A stretch of 64,000 nt of DNA from Siphlonurus alternatus. Taxonomy: Eukaryota; Arthropoda; Insecta; Ephemeroptera; Siphlonuridae. Location: assembly GCA_949825025.1 (NCBI GenBank), contig OX463781.1, forward strand, positions 5,063,370 through 5,127,369. The letters are read 5' to 3'. This document shows, one piece after another, positions 1 through 11,940 of this stretch; within the stretch, counting starts at the first letter, position 1, and each line of letters opens with the position of its first letter. The notes under the pieces were generated by a model that did not search any database, was not told the origin of the DNA, and saw only the letters and a program-made list of their open reading frames with translations. A program made the translations under genes and the position numbers.

Positions 1-193
1 TAAAGTTTCTGACTTTTTTATTTGTTATTCAGCGCTGCCATTTCACATATAAATAAGCACTAGTACTGCAAACCCCTGTGCAAAGTTTCAAAACTGAATT
101 TACAAACAGAATAGCTACAAAATTCACACTTCCGGCTACTTCCGGAGAGAATTTAAAATTAATTTGACTGTACATTTTTATAAATATCATTAT

Positions 194-730
194 ATCGCAC
201 ATAACCTCGTATTTTTGCGATCGTACGTTTCTTATTTAGAATAGATTCTAAATTTCTTATCATATATACGATATAGAGGACATAAAGGACCAAAAGATGG
301 CGCTGGCGTCTAAAAAGTTTGCTCTTTGCATTGAGGATACGGCAATACCTATAGCATGGGGAGAATCACAAAAAATATCAAATTTTTATAGTAAAGAAAT
401 CACTTACGATGTTGAAATATTTGTTTATATTTGTATTTTGTCCGAAAGTATTTGACAACTAATTATATGGTGTTGTCATTAATGTAAAATTATGCTGTGG
501 CTGCTGACAGAGCATTTACTTCATGATTTTACAATGTGTATCATACACATCAATCCTCGCCAGACGCACGTAGTTCCAGGAGTTACCACTAGGTTCGCAC
601 AAACTTTATGACGCCAATATGATACGAAGCTGTAAGTTGTGTGCTTGGCTGCACCAGATCGCATTGGTTTTTACTTTTTAAATCATACGTTGCGAAACCA
701 TGCGGTCTATTGTGAGAGAGTTCTCAATCA
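194..730. repeat. Family G fragments in AT-rich spacer
   Basis: CGATCGTACGTTTCTTATTT near 220 and ATGATACGAAGCTGTAAG to ATCGCATTGG near 615-670 match 28944-29130. The rest of 1-761 holds no gene that I can support. A TTCCGGCTACTTCCGGAG piece at about 130 recurs near 12740 and 13720. Confidence 0.45.
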
Positions 731-761
731 TGAACTTTTTTTCCCCCTAAATATATCGGTT

Positions 762-962
762 CCCGAGTTGAAATAATTTAATATTTTATTCATTATTAAG
801 ATCTCTTCTCTTCTAATTCCCTTCTAATTTGCATCATTTTAGACGAAAAAAGAGGGAAAAAGATTAGATCAACAGTCTTCTATTCTCCATTTTATCCTCA
901 CTTTGAGTGATGAGAGAATAAGATGTGTTATTTAGGTAAAAATATTAGTTTTAGACGTGTAA
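762..962 (-). mobile_element. Family A element, truncated
   Basis: Begins CCCGAGTTGAAATAA and carries the family core (TTTGAGTGATGAGAGAATAA, GACGTGTAAAGG). Its inner end is cut where a family-B element starts. Confidence 0.7.
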
Positions 963-1179
963 AGGTGGATTCACATGGCCATTTTTATGATGCGACGCGA
1001 AGTGAATAACGCTCACTTATTGTAAGATTCATTGGCAGCCGGTGATTAAAACAAAGAGCATCGTAATTTAACGCGATATTCGCCACCGCCATTGCTAATT
1101 CGCTTGCCGCATAGGAATTCACAGCTTGTGTGACAAAATCGCGTCGCATCGCCGTTGTGGCCATCTGAATCTGCCTTAA
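960..1179 (+). mobile_element. Family B palindromic MITE
   Basis: Ends TAAAGGTGGATTCACATGGC and GAATCTGCCTTAA. The interior is CpG-rich (GCGACGCGAAGTGAATAACG). It directly follows a truncated family A copy. Confidence 0.74.
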
Positions 1180-1704
1180 GGGATGAGTTTGAGTCGTAAT
1201 ATTCGAATTATGTCTCCCATTGTAAAATGAATTTATATTTTGATTGAAATAAATACACACAATCTTTCCGTTAGCAAATCAGTCATGAGTGACGTTCCAT
1301 ATGCCGCGAAGTGTACCTACCAGGTAACAAGCATCGGTAGTGGCTTCCCAGTTTGAACTGTTGGTCAACTCTGGTTAGCTTCACGCTGTATGACTTCAGT
1401 AGTCCGGTAAGTACCAAGTGCACTTGACCAGCTTAACGTTGCGCTCGGTTGCATGCGAATACCAACTTGACTAAAGTTAGCAATGTAATGAGGGACTTGA
1501 ACTATATTGACTTCTCAACCGCAACCTAACTTATAGGAATTATAGTAGCCATAGAATTTTGTTACCAAAGTGAATTGTGGTGCTTTTATGTATGAAGGTG
1601 GATTTTTATTTATTTTTAAAGTAAGTGCACTTTTGCAATAATTAAAATTATTTTCTTACCATGAGAAATTTAATTGTTCATCATCAGAATAGATTACATT
1701 GCAC

Positions 1705-1937
1705 TCTCAAAAATAGGTGTTTCACAAGGTGTTTCAAAATTGCCCCCTTAGTTAAGACACATTAAGTGTCTCAAAAAGTGACATTTGAAACACTTAAGGT
1801 TTTTCTGAAATACGTTAAGTGTTTTTAATCTTATTCTGAAACATTTTGTGAAACACAAGATGTGTCTTAACTAAGGGGACATTTTTTGAAACACTTTAGG
1901 CTTTCTGAAACACTTTGTGAAACACCTATTTCTGAGA
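1705..1937. mobile_element. Palindromic element with GAAACACTT internal repeats
   Basis: Arms CTCAAAAATAGGTGTTTCAC and GTGAAACACCTATTTCTGAG, inner pair TTAGTTAAGACACA and GTGTCTTAACTAA. Several GAAACACTT direct repeats. Single copy in the window. Confidence 0.72.
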
Positions 1938-1959
1938 ATGTAGCTAGAGTTAAGGACGA

Positions 1960-2400
1960 TTTACATGTAGCAATTTCGAGCGGGTGCTAGAAAAGCGCAC
2001 TTGCAGTAAAATTGTATGGCAGCCATGTTGGCGAGTAATAATTGAAGAGGAATTTCATCGCTGTTAGGAAACGATTTTTTTACGCCAAAAATTTTAATGT
2101 GCTTTTCTACGGAGCGATGTCAAGCGGGGATTAGCGGGGCGAGAAAAGCGCACTTGCTTCAATATCATATAGTGACCGTGTTGGCGTGAAAAAAAATCGC
2201 TTTCCCGCAGGGTTTACATTCCTATCGCAATTTTTTTTCATGCCAACATGGCCGCCATATGATTTTGCAGCAAGAACTCCATGTAAATTAGATGTAGAAA
2301 TGATTGCCCCCGATGAATATGCTACCCGCTCAGTTTTTCTGCTACAAAGGCTGCCTAGCTTAATGGCGATAAATAAATTCAATTTTAAGTTTATGAAAAA
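1960..2400. repeat. Dispersed repeat, two partial units (shared with 9860-10060)
   Basis: AGAAAAGCGCACTTGC occurs at about 1990 and 2140. Units around CATGTTGGCG and GCCGCCATATGATTTTGCAG resemble the region near 9960. The overlapping 80-90-codon open frames on both strands are repeat-derived. Confidence 0.5.
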
Positions 2401-2682
2401 GAATATAAATTACTCAAAGTCAGAGCTTTGCAGTTTATTAAGAAATTGAAATGTATTAGATTAGTAATTATTGGACTTCATGCTCTGATTAATTATATTG
2501 TACAGTCATTACCTCGGAAAATTTTCCTTTGCGGCCTTGTTAATCATCTGGCATAGTAAGGATGAAACAGGGCATAATAATTAACCTAAAACGACCCACT
2601 TTTTCATTCACATTAAAAAAAATAATAAGAAGAGTTTTTCACTTTTTTTTCTCGGAAACACATTACTCGATCGTTGGTTAAA

Positions 2683-2897
2683 TAAAGGCGGATTCACAAT
2701 ACATGACGATTTGTATCATGCAACGCAAATAATTAGCACTTGCTGTATCATCCATTGGCGGCCATATTTGGTGATTCAAAGAAAAAGAGCATCGTAATTA
2801 ATGTGATTCCCGGTGAATTTGTCACCGCATAGGATTTCACTGCTTTTACGTCAAAATCGCGTCGCATCGCCGTTGTCGCTTTCTGAATCCGCCTTTA
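2683..2897 (+). mobile_element. Family B palindromic MITE
   Basis: Ends TAAAGGCGGATTCAC and GAATCCGCCTTTA; interior CATTGGCGGCCATATTTGGT. Confidence 0.75.
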
Positions 2898-2989
2898 GGT
2901 TTAGGTTAATTTTTTTTTCTTCTGAATACTTTAGAGCAATATTTTACACCTTTTTCCAGCTTTAAAATAAATTTGTGTTCAACCTTTGG

Positions 2990-4340
2990 TTAAATACTAG
3001 ATTCACTTCATCATTTTATAAATAAATCGTAATCGACCTCACATTTTCACACACCTTGATGCAATATTAAGTATAACTTAATCTAATTTCTTAGTTCATC
3101 ATTTATTAATTGTTGATCACTGCCTAATTACTTATCAAATCTTCATTAACAAATTTCCTCCAATGTCAATGAGTGTTTATAGCAAAGCTTTTCAAATGAC
3201 TTTGGTAGCGAGGGTAGTGATGTTTATCTGCTCCTTTGGAGATGCAAACGTGTCATAAACATTTGCTTAAATAGAACACCTTTGCTCCGAGCCAGGTAGG
3301 TAAATAGAACGAATATAAATGTTTAGCCGTTTCAAAGCAGACATAAAAAAATGACTTAAAAGGAAAACTCAAAATAATTTTTTATTTGATATCATGAAAA
3401 AAAAAATCACTTCTAGTTAAAGTAAAGATTTATTTAATTTTATCATAAAATAACAGTCAAAGATCAGTTAACAAAATTAAATGTTATAAAAAAATGAATA
3501 AAACTTTAGCTTTAATATCAAAGGAAAAGAAGAAAATAATATTAAAAGTTTTATTTTTTTTTATATAAAAGAAAGACAAAAATCTGAAGTGCCAACTTTT
3601 TAAATGCGTAAAATAAATTTATGAACTTAAAAGACGGTAGCCAAAAAGTAATGCTACGTATAAAAAAAAGTAAGAGTTGCCTTTTTTTGTTTAAGATGAA
3701 TCTTGTGAATATTTATGAATTAAATGGTTATAAAATGTTTGGGTTTTGTCACAAATGGTGACGAAATAAAATTAACAATGCAGATAAAATTCATGAATAA
3801 ATATATTTAATATTTTCGAAGATAAATTGATGATATTGTTTCTTCTATAGTTATAATATTTCAATTATTGACAAATTTTATCCAATGAGTTTAAATTAAA
3901 AAAAGTTTGAGTCAAAATTTTTATTATTTCGTGTGCACCAGAAAAAAGTTCTTAAGTTTTCATTTGCACAAGTCAAACTTTTGTGTTGTTTGGAGCACTC
4001 AATGTCAATGTATTTAATTAAAACAACCCCTGGGGATGGAGTGAAAAGAGACTGGGAAATCTTTGAAAGGATAATGATTATTTTGAGTCATAGACAAATA
4101 CAATCAAATATAATTATTATATATATATTATATCAGTAACTGCATATTTCATGAATATTTTAAATTGAGATAATTTCTTTCCTTAATTTGTTTAATTGTT
4201 ACGCTTCCATTAAATTGTTTTTAGGAATAAAATTTCAAAAATTTTATATTATAACAGTAGTATATCAATTAAGATTTATTAGAGTACTTTAATTGCGTCC
4301 TTAATTTGATGATGAACACAATGAAAATTTAGAATCAACA
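2990..4340. other. AT-rich spacer, no gene seen
   Basis: Long A/T runs and no splice-flanked frame or recognised repeat beyond short A/T motifs. The 68-codon frame at 3933 lacks any protein-like features. Confidence 0.6.
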
Positions 4341-4598
4341 CGAGTTGAAATAAATTTCATATTTATTTTATTCGCTATTAATCTCTCCTCTTGTCTTTCG
4401 TCCTTCAATTTTGCACCATTTTAGAGGAACAAAGAGGGAAAAGGACATAATTGCATTTTTTTTTCTTCTTGAGCATAAAATATTTTCTCCATTTCAGCCT
4501 CACTTTGAGTGAAGAGAAAATAAGATGTGTTTTATAGCTAAAAAGATTAGGTTTAGACGTGTAAACGAGGATTTGAAAAGGACATTTTTCAACTAGGG
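4341..4598 (-). mobile_element. Family A element
   Basis: Ends CGAGTTGAAATAAATTTCAT and TTTTTCAACTAGGG form short terminal inverted repeats. The core includes CACTTTGAGTGAAGAGAAAA. No coding capacity; a non-autonomous DNA element by structure. Confidence 0.78.
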
Positions 4599-5120
4599 TA
4601 GAAACATTTGATAGTTGGTGTACGTACGCTTCTTTTGTTGAGTGGTTGCAAATCAGGCTGTGGCTAAGAGCAGTAATAACGCGATGTTTCCCTCCCCCCC
4701 ACCCTCCCTAAAGAAGAGCTCGGTGTTTTACATAACGCCGCCCTACCACGCTTGTCAGCCAAGTGACAAAGTGTTTCTTAGCATGCAAAACACAAAACTT
4801 TAAATCTCACACTAAAACATACAAAAACATGCAATATCAGGTATGAAAACAAAATAAATGTGTCATAAAATTTTATTAAAAAACTTTTTTGTCTATTTTT
4901 AAAATTGTTTCTTTTCATAAAAATAAAAGTGAAGAAAACAAATATATGCGAAATATTTATAAGTTAGATTCTAAAACATTTGTTGGCGAATTTGTTTTAA
5001 TAATATTATTGTTATTTAAATATGATTACAAAATTTATTCAGTAAAGAATTTAGATATCCATTTTAAATGAAAATAATAAAAAAAAAAAAATTCTCTGAA
5101 ATATTAAATTTTTATTAAAT

Positions 5121-5490
5121 CCTAACTGGGTATAACTTCTATTTACTAATTACTCACTAATTTTGAAACCCCGAACCTTCCGAAAGCCTAACTTGAGCGT
5201 TTTGCCGGCTCTTTCGGAACGGGGGCGGCCACGGCCTAGCAATCCATCCCGGCATTTGCCTGCAACTGAGGAAACGTGGAAACTACAGCCAGGATGAACG
5301 CTACAGCTGTTGTCAATGAACTGGAAGTGCAATGGTCCAAAGCCAGGGGAATTAAATAGTGGAAAAGCGCAACGATTTACCCCTGGGTGGGAAATGCAAT
5401 TTTTGTTGAAAATGGTCACCCATCCAACTACCAACCACACTCGGCATTACTTGACTTCAATGATTGACGAAACTCGGACTAGTGCACTGC
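5121..5490 (-). mobile_element. 5S-derived SINE (family S), reverse orientation
   Basis: On the minus strand the 5S-like head (GTGCACTAGTCCGAGTTTC to GTTGGATGGGTGACC) lies at 5490-5415, followed by the body and a GC-richer 3' part (GGCCGTGGCCGCCCCCGTTC) that the plus-strand copies largely lack. This marks a longer-tailed subfamily. The open frames over it are SINE-derived. Confidence 0.82.
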
Positions 5491-6051
5491 ATGTATTTGA
5501 CTGAATATTTATATAGCTACATTCTGTTTATTTTTTTAATTAATTAAACAATTTACATTCACAGGTGGAGACTTACCTGGCATGTGAGTTTGTGTCAACA
5601 CGATCATCTCAGCCACCATGATCACCATAATGATGAGTTTGCACCTCATTGTTAATTGTCTTTAGCACTGAAGAACTCTCTAAGTCACGATTCAAAGCAA
5701 ATTATCGATACTTTATAATTCTCGTCGTGAAATCATGACAGGAGAGCTGTAGTAGCTGGTCCGTCTGACTGGCTGTCTGCCGGCACACTGCAGACTGAGG
5801 CTGTGGCGGACCCTCCACACGGCGCACGCCCGACAACCCCACCACCACGTGCTTGTGATGTCATAGCTCAATTGTTGTGGCCTGTTCGCTAATAGGCACA
5901 TAACTGCCCTGTCAATGCACCCTTTACCAATAAACAAAATATCTAAATAAATAAAATATGATGCGCGCGGTTTCAGTAATAATATGCATTTTTGTTCCGA
6001 GATTTAATATTAAAAATAAATGTAAAGAATCCTAATATGTTGGTATATCTA

Positions 6052-6321
6052 CCTAAGTTGAAATAAAGTTCATCTTTAATTCGCTATTAAGCTCTCTCCT
6101 CGTCTAATTTTCTCCTATTTTGCACCATTTTAGAGAGAAAAAAAAAGATAAAAGGACGTGATTATGTCTTCTTTCATCTTATTGAGCATAAAACGTTTGA
6201 AATATTGTCTCCATTTCATCCTCAATTTCAGAAAGGAAGATATAAGATGTGTTTTTGAGGTAAAAAAGATTATGTTTATATGCGTAAAAGACGAGTTGGA
6301 GACGTAATTTTTCAACTAGGG
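6052..6321 (-). mobile_element. Family A element
   Basis: Ends CCTAAGTTGAAATAAAG and TTTTTCAACTAGGG, with the family core between them. Confidence 0.78.
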
Positions 6322-6478
6322 TGCACTGCATATTTAGGTTTTTTCTAATTTTTCTGATTTTAAACTTATTTTTTTCTAAAAATTTCTTGATGTCAAAACA
6401 AAATTTTTTAAGTTATTTTTAAGAAAAAAAAAAAAAAGCATAAAAAAATCAGCTGACTTGAAGTCTTATCTCTGTACA

Positions 6479-6829
6479 ATGGAGTATCAACCTCATTTTT
6501 TTTTTTTTTTTTTTTTTTTTGTACAGAAATGGATAGATGGTTCAAAGTTATGCTATCCTGATTTTTTTTTCAGATTTTTTAGAGCTCGGGAAGTATTTTT
6601 AAAAAATTATTGAAATTACTTTTCGTGACGTCACACAGTGGCAAGTCCTACCCTTTTCTTAAGGAAAGACGCCACGTGACGTCACAATAAGATCTTTCAA
6701 TCAATTTTTAAAAAAATATAAATACTTACAGGACTGTAAAAATTCTGAAAAAAATCAAAGTAGCATAAATTTGAACCCTCTATACAACTTCTGCAATAAA
6801 AAAAAAAATTTGAGGTCGATACTCCATTC
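6479..6829 (+). mobile_element. Family C palindromic MITE with paired TGACGTCA
   Basis: Outer ends AATGGAGTATCAACCTCA and GAGGTCGATACTCCATT. Inner arms contain GCAGAAATGGATAGATGG, a Lys-type A/T stretch and, around the centre, two GTGACGTCAC boxes. No coding capacity. Confidence 0.78.
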
Positions 6830-7784
6830 GACCAACGCTGTCTGTTAGCATAAAGCAGGTTATTTTGTTTGTGCATTAGGTAGAATTGATGTATTATGCA
6901 TTATCTTCAACGTTGACTAAAATTGTTATGCGTTATTCTTCACAACAAATTTACCTGCAAATCAATAAAATGGGAGCATAATTTAATTATAATGTCAGTT
7001 TTATGTATAATGGATTTCCATTTTATTTTCAGTAATACAAAATCAATATACGATACAACAACAGAACTTAGATCACCAAAATATTATCCTACTTTATGTA
7101 AACAAAGAAACAATAATAATGCGAGCTTGTGTAATTAATAATATTATGTTTATATACATGGATCAATGGTATTATTTTAATTCTACAGCTTTTACATTTA
7201 GAACAATATTTGTAAAGCTAGTAATAATATTGAAAAGTGCTTTATTATTTTAAAATATCAGCATGTATTTTTATACTATTTTTAACAAAAACCTTTTCAA
7301 GTATTTAAAATAATATTCCAATATCATAATAATTCACGGTAATATTGAAAATATAATAAAAATGAAATATGATTAATAATTATTATCAAGGATGAATCTC
7401 AGAAGGTTGAGATCTCGCAATCGTACCGCTTGAATGTAACAAGACTTGCAGGGGACTTCGAACTCACCATCAATAGGTGGTATACAAATTTTGAAGCGAA
7501 TCTGTCTTATCAGTTTTGTGAAAACTGAGGTAGAAGTTTAACATTGGCCTTATGGACGAAAACTGGAAATGGAGCTGTTGTAAGAAAACTGCAAGACTGA
7601 ATTTGCTCAAACCATAAGCAATTAAGTTTTAGAACATTCTCGATTTTTTAAAATTTATTTCATTCGATTCGTTTGCAGGGAAATATTCTTTGACTCCAGC
7701 AGTAACTGAGATTCATCGTTAATTATTTTTTCACTCTAAATCACCAGTACTTTGTAATTTCTCATTATCAGTTTCACGTACACT
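6830..7784. other. AT-rich spacer, no gene seen
   Basis: 7400-7600 is somewhat less AT-rich (AGGTTGAGATCTCGCAATCG) but has no consistent coding frame. Confidence 0.55.
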
Positions 7785-8075
7785 CGTCGCATCGGAAAAT
7801 GTCTATTTGCGGCCTTGTTATTCACCATACACCGTAAGAATAACACAAGGCATGCTTATTAACAAGGCTGCAAGTGGGAAAGTTTTCAAGACAACGAGTG
7901 TACATCCAACTCCATATCCAGAAATAAAGTTAAAATATACGTATACAGTTCACTTGTAACTTTGAAAAATTTCCCACTTGCAGCCTTGTTAATCAAGTGC
8001 CCTGTATAATTCTTATGGAGAATGGTGATTAACAACACTGCGAAGGGAAATTTTCTGGGGCCTGCACTGTACACC
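7785..8075. repeat. Inverted-repeat region with TTTGCGGCCTTGTTA motifs
   Basis: TATTTGCGGCCTTGTTATTC, AACAAGGCTGCAAGTGGGAA and CCCACTTGCAGCCTTGTTAA alternate in orientation. A related piece is at about 2513-2600. Confidence 0.55.
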
Positions 8076-8809
8076 AGTGAAAATTAGCACCAGTGAAAAT
8101 TGACAATATCCGGTGAAAAGTAACATCTCTATATTTTTGTCTAAAATTTTATGCTCCTTTCATAGTAACGTTTTTCAGTGCTAAAATTAAAAAAATTAGT
8201 CGTTCACTTATTTTCTCAAGAACTATTTTCATAATTTTCATATTAACTAAGTAGTATTATCTCTTATCTGCTTATCTCTTTAAAAATTGTTACTGTGGAT
8301 AAAAAGAACCTGTCAAATTGTGAATGCTTTCTCAGATAAGACGATCCAAGGACTCAATAACACATTATTTTCTAAAAAGAAAAAAATAAATTTATGCTAA
8401 ATTCTCGTTATTATAATATTTAGATGAAAAACATTGCATTTAAATCGATATTTATACAGAAATATAAGAAAGATATTTTCTCTCTTTTCTTGGTGACATT
8501 GTGTCCCAGTTTATTCTACTTTCCTTTTACTTATTTCAAATCTTAAAATAAAAATAAACTATGCCAATAACACTATATACAAGTATTCTTAAGTATATTA
8601 AGAAAATTTATTAGTTATTTTTTTTCATTTTATCTAGTTAACTTTACACACTCACAAACAGTTTCACTTTTACAGAATTTAAATATTGACATTCCATTTC
8701 ATTTTTTTATATGTATAAATTCTACATTAAATATTAATTTGATTCGTATTTTTTATTTATTATCTCAAATAAAAAGTATTCAAACTTTTCATCGTTTACA
8801 TTCTTTCAG

Positions 8810-8871
8810 GGAATATGGTATTTCCTGATCCTTTAATAGCTATAGTTTTGTTGATATTATATTTTTCAAAG
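8810..8871 (+). CDS. Candidate small exon encoding a signal-peptide-like start
   Basis: A good acceptor (TTCTTTCAG at 8801-8809) and a consensus donor (CAAAG|GTAAGT at 8871/8872) bound 62 nt. An ATG at 8815 gives 19 codons in phase 0: MVFPDPLIAIVLLILYFSK, a hydrophobic segment like a secretory signal core. No neighbouring exon is recognisable on the plus strand, so this may be chance in AT-rich DNA. Confidence 0.25.
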
Positions 8872-9162
8872 GTAAGTTCAATTTTTATAGTTAAATGCTT
8901 AGTTAATTTTCCACGTTTGGCTCACTGTTTGGAATTAAAACGTTATACAGGTAAAAAATTAAGGTATGAGTGTTGGGTTGTAGCAGATTGTATGGTATTA
9001 ATATCAAGTAAATTGAAGAAAAAACAGAGGAGGAAGAATTTAAATTATGATATCCTGATATTTGAAGTTGAATCTTTGGTAAAGTTGGGAGGGTATGATT
9101 ATTTGTGTACATATTGGTAAATGTATAGAATATTAAGTATATCATATTTTATAAAGGTCACA

Positions 9163-9490
9163 GGGCTTACTGTCAACCTTTTTTTTTTTCACATGGCGGT
9201 ACCAACTCGTGCATCTGGAAGGTTAGACCTAAGAACCTTAGACATTACCAAGGGGGATAGGGGATTCGAGAGGACCCGCAACTCTTTTAAAGCGGAAAAA
9301 AAATCTGAAATACTACAAAAATATTTTAATCCTTAGTTAACCAATAAGTGAAGTATTTCAGAAAAAAATAGGAAGAACAAACTTTTTTTTAACATGCGTG
9401 ATTCAAATAGTGAAATTTTGACTGTCGACCCCTCCCCGCTTGGTATAGCGTGTGACAAAAAATACTTGCTAATTCTATAGGGTTAAAGGC
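9163..9490 (+). repeat. Family K dispersed element
   Basis: Shares TCTTTTAAAGCGGAAAA, a degenerate GTATTTCAG stretch, an ACATGCGTGATTCAAATAG box and the end CTATAGGGTTAA with copies at 14210, 18785 and 62822. Confidence 0.55.
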
Positions 9491-9504
9491 ATCCTCCATC
9501 ATCT

Positions 9505-9606
9505 GCTGGTATCCTAACTAAGGTTTCCATGGTTTCCTCATTCACAACTATGCAAATGCTAGAATGGATTGCTATATCCATGGCTGTCCTGGTTTAGAAC
9601 GGATTA
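9505..9606 (+). mobile_element. 5S-derived SINE body/tail fragment (family S)
   Basis: Matches the middle of the long-tailed subfamily (GGTTTCCTCA, ATGCAAATGC, GGATTGCTA). The 5S head is missing. Confidence 0.5.
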
Positions 9607-9859
9607 AGAAAATCCTAAGCAATGTTAGGAAGAGCTGGAAAGATTAATAAGTATAAATTCACTTGTAGCCATGCAGTATCATACAACAGTGTTCAGTTAA
9701 GAAAAAAAAAAGGACTAAAAAGCTTAAGCACTTATCTGAGACTGGAGTTTACAATGCAGCCACGCAAACTATTAATGTGTCAACGAGACAGCAACTTCTT
9801 GGCTAAAGCGTGGCATTAATTGTTTAATGAGCGTGGTGAGAACCACGTCTGCTGTATGA

Positions 9860-10060
9860 TTTAAGGAGCGTTTCTATGGAGCGAAGAAAGCGAGAAAATT
9901 GCATGTCGCAGCCAATCAGAGCCTTGGAATTTCCTTGCTCTGCGGGGAGCAATTTTATCACCAACATGGCTGCCATATGAGATTGAAGCAAGGGTGCTTT
10001 TATTGCCCCGTCAAGCCCCACTCGACATCGCTCTATGGAAATGCACCTTTATGGCAGTGA
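9860..10060. repeat. Palindromic dispersed repeat
   Basis: Arms GGAGCGTTTCTATGGAGCGA and TCGCTCTATGGAAATGCACC; contains ACCAACATGGCTGCCATATG. Related to the 1960-2400 region. Confidence 0.6.
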
Positions 10061-10296
10061 GAAGTGTCACAACTTACCGTCTTAGAGAAAAAGAGGAGGG
10101 GGGGGAGTATATCTATATAATATATACCATTATTGTGTTTTATATCATTTTCATCAAGTTTCATTTGTTAATTTTATAAAAAATATATTTTAATTTTATA
10201 ACTTTATTTTATTGATGTTTTTTAGGTCCTTCACTCAATTATATGGCAATACAATTAACTTGCCTGCCTGAATTGCTTGCATAATTATGAATAATT

Positions 10297-10549
10297 GAGT
10301 ATTGAACTCAATTTTTTTTATTGCAGAAATGGATAGAATTATTGTAAGTTCATTTTGTGACGTCACGAGGCGCCGCTTCTTAAGAAAAAGTTAGGACTTG
10401 CCACCTCGTGACGTCACAAAAAGGATTTGAATAATTTTTTAAAAAAAGTTTCCGGGCTCTAGAAAATCTGAAACAAAAAATCAGGGTAGCATATAACTTT
10501 ACACCCTCTATCCATTTCTGCAATAAAAAAAGGAGGTCGATACTCCATT
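10297..10549 (+). mobile_element. Family C MITE, shorter
   Basis: Has GCAGAAATGGATAGAATT, two CGTGACGTCAC-like boxes and the right end GAGGTCGATACTCCATT. A (CT)n microsatellite starts at the end of the element. Confidence 0.74.
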
Positions 10550-10550
10550 C

Positions 10551-10691
<141 letters not shown>

Positions 10692-10912
10692 TCTTTAATC
10701 ATTATATTTAATATAATATAATTTTAAGAAATATTTGTTTTCATTACAGCTGGTAATTAATATTTATTTAATTGTTTTTAATTATTTTTATTCAGACACT
10801 GATTATACAAGCAACATTAATAACATCAATAAGTAAGACTAAACAAAATAGTGCAAGTAAAATACATAAGAAAACCAGAAGATAATATTGCATTGAAATA
10901 AAAATAATTCAA

Positions 10913-11175
10913 AGTTGAAAAATTACGTCTTCAACTTATCCTTTACAAGTCTAAACTTAATCTTTTTATCTCTAAAACACATCTTATTTCCTCTTCGCTC
11001 AAAATGCACGAGGATGAAATGGTGACTATATGATATATATATCCAACATTTAATGCACAGTAAGAGGAAAAAATACATAATCTGGTCTTTTTTTCTCCAA
11101 AATTGTGCAAAATAGAAGGAAATTAGAAGAGGAAATCAATAGTCCATAAAAGATGAAATTTATATTTTAACTTGA
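10913..11175 (+). mobile_element. Family A element
   Basis: Opposite orientation: begins AGTTGAAAAATTACGTC and ends TTAACTTGAG, with the core ACACATCTTATTTCCTCTTC. Confidence 0.76.
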
Positions 11176-11390
11176 GTTTTGAAATTATTATTATAAATTT
11201 ACCAAACAAAACAAATAATACAAGGACATTAATTCTTCCATTGATTTTTATTACTGTCTTTGAATTATTCAAGCTTTTCGAAAAATATTTATAAATCATT
11301 ACAACATTACGGGAACCACTTTTTTCAACCAAAACTGATTTGTGTTTTTTTCAATCCTTGTGTCTAATATATATTTATTTTTTTATCAAA

Positions 11391-11770
11391 CCCTATTGGG
11401 TACTTCTACTTACTAATTACAGTAATTACATACTTATAATTTTTGAAACCCCGAATCTTCCGAAACCCTAACTTAAGCGTTTCGCGGGCTTTTTCGGAAC
11501 GGGGGCAGCCACGGCCTTGCAATCCATCCCGGCATTTGCCTGCAACTGAGGAAACGTGGAAACCTCAGACAGGATGGACGCTGCAGCTTTTGTCAATGAA
11601 CCGGAAATGCAATGGTTCAAAGCCAGGAGAATAACATAGTTGAAAAGCGCAAAGATTTACTACTGGGTGGGAAACATGGTATTTGTTGAAAATGGTCACG
11701 CATCAAACTACTAACCACGCTCGGCATTGCTTGACTGCAGTGATCTGAAAATACCTGGTCAAACGCACAC
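11391..11770 (-). mobile_element. 5S-derived SINE (family S), reverse orientation, long-tailed subfamily
   Basis: Closely matches the copy at 5121-5490 over the tail (GGAACGGGGGCAGCCACGGC, given on the plus strand) and body. The 5S head near 11690-11770 is more degraded. Confidence 0.8.
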
Positions 11771-11822
11771 CACTCATATTGTATTGTGCATATAAAACTT
11801 TGCATATAAAAAAAACGTATAT

Positions 11823-11868
11823 ACCCCTGGGTAGGAAATGCAATTTTTGTTTAAAATGGTCACCCATC
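11823..11868 (-). mobile_element. 5S-derived SINE fragment fused to a family M fragment
   Basis: Contains only the piece spanning the 5S box C region and start of the body (CACCCAT and CCCCTGGGTAGGAAATGC on the plus strand). Immediately at 11868 it turns into family M sequence. Confidence 0.65.
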
Positions 11869-11940
11869 TGCTATGCCGATGAAAATTTTTTGCCTACATT
11901 TTCATGACGTCATATTATTTTATGACGTATGGTGAAAGAC
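11868..11940 (+). mobile_element. Family M 3' fragment
   Basis: CTGCTATGCCGATGAAAAT to GACGTATGGTGAAAGAC, joined without a gap to a SINE fragment. Confidence 0.55.

Noticed and set aside
5150..5504. Overlapping frames on both strands of 64-96 codons
   Set aside because: Cover a 5S-derived SINE; the frame is not kept in the other copies.
8815..9120. A 101-aa single-exon gene
   Set aside because: After the donor at 8871 the frame looks random and a TG-rich low-complexity stretch follows; only the first 57 nt are exon-like.
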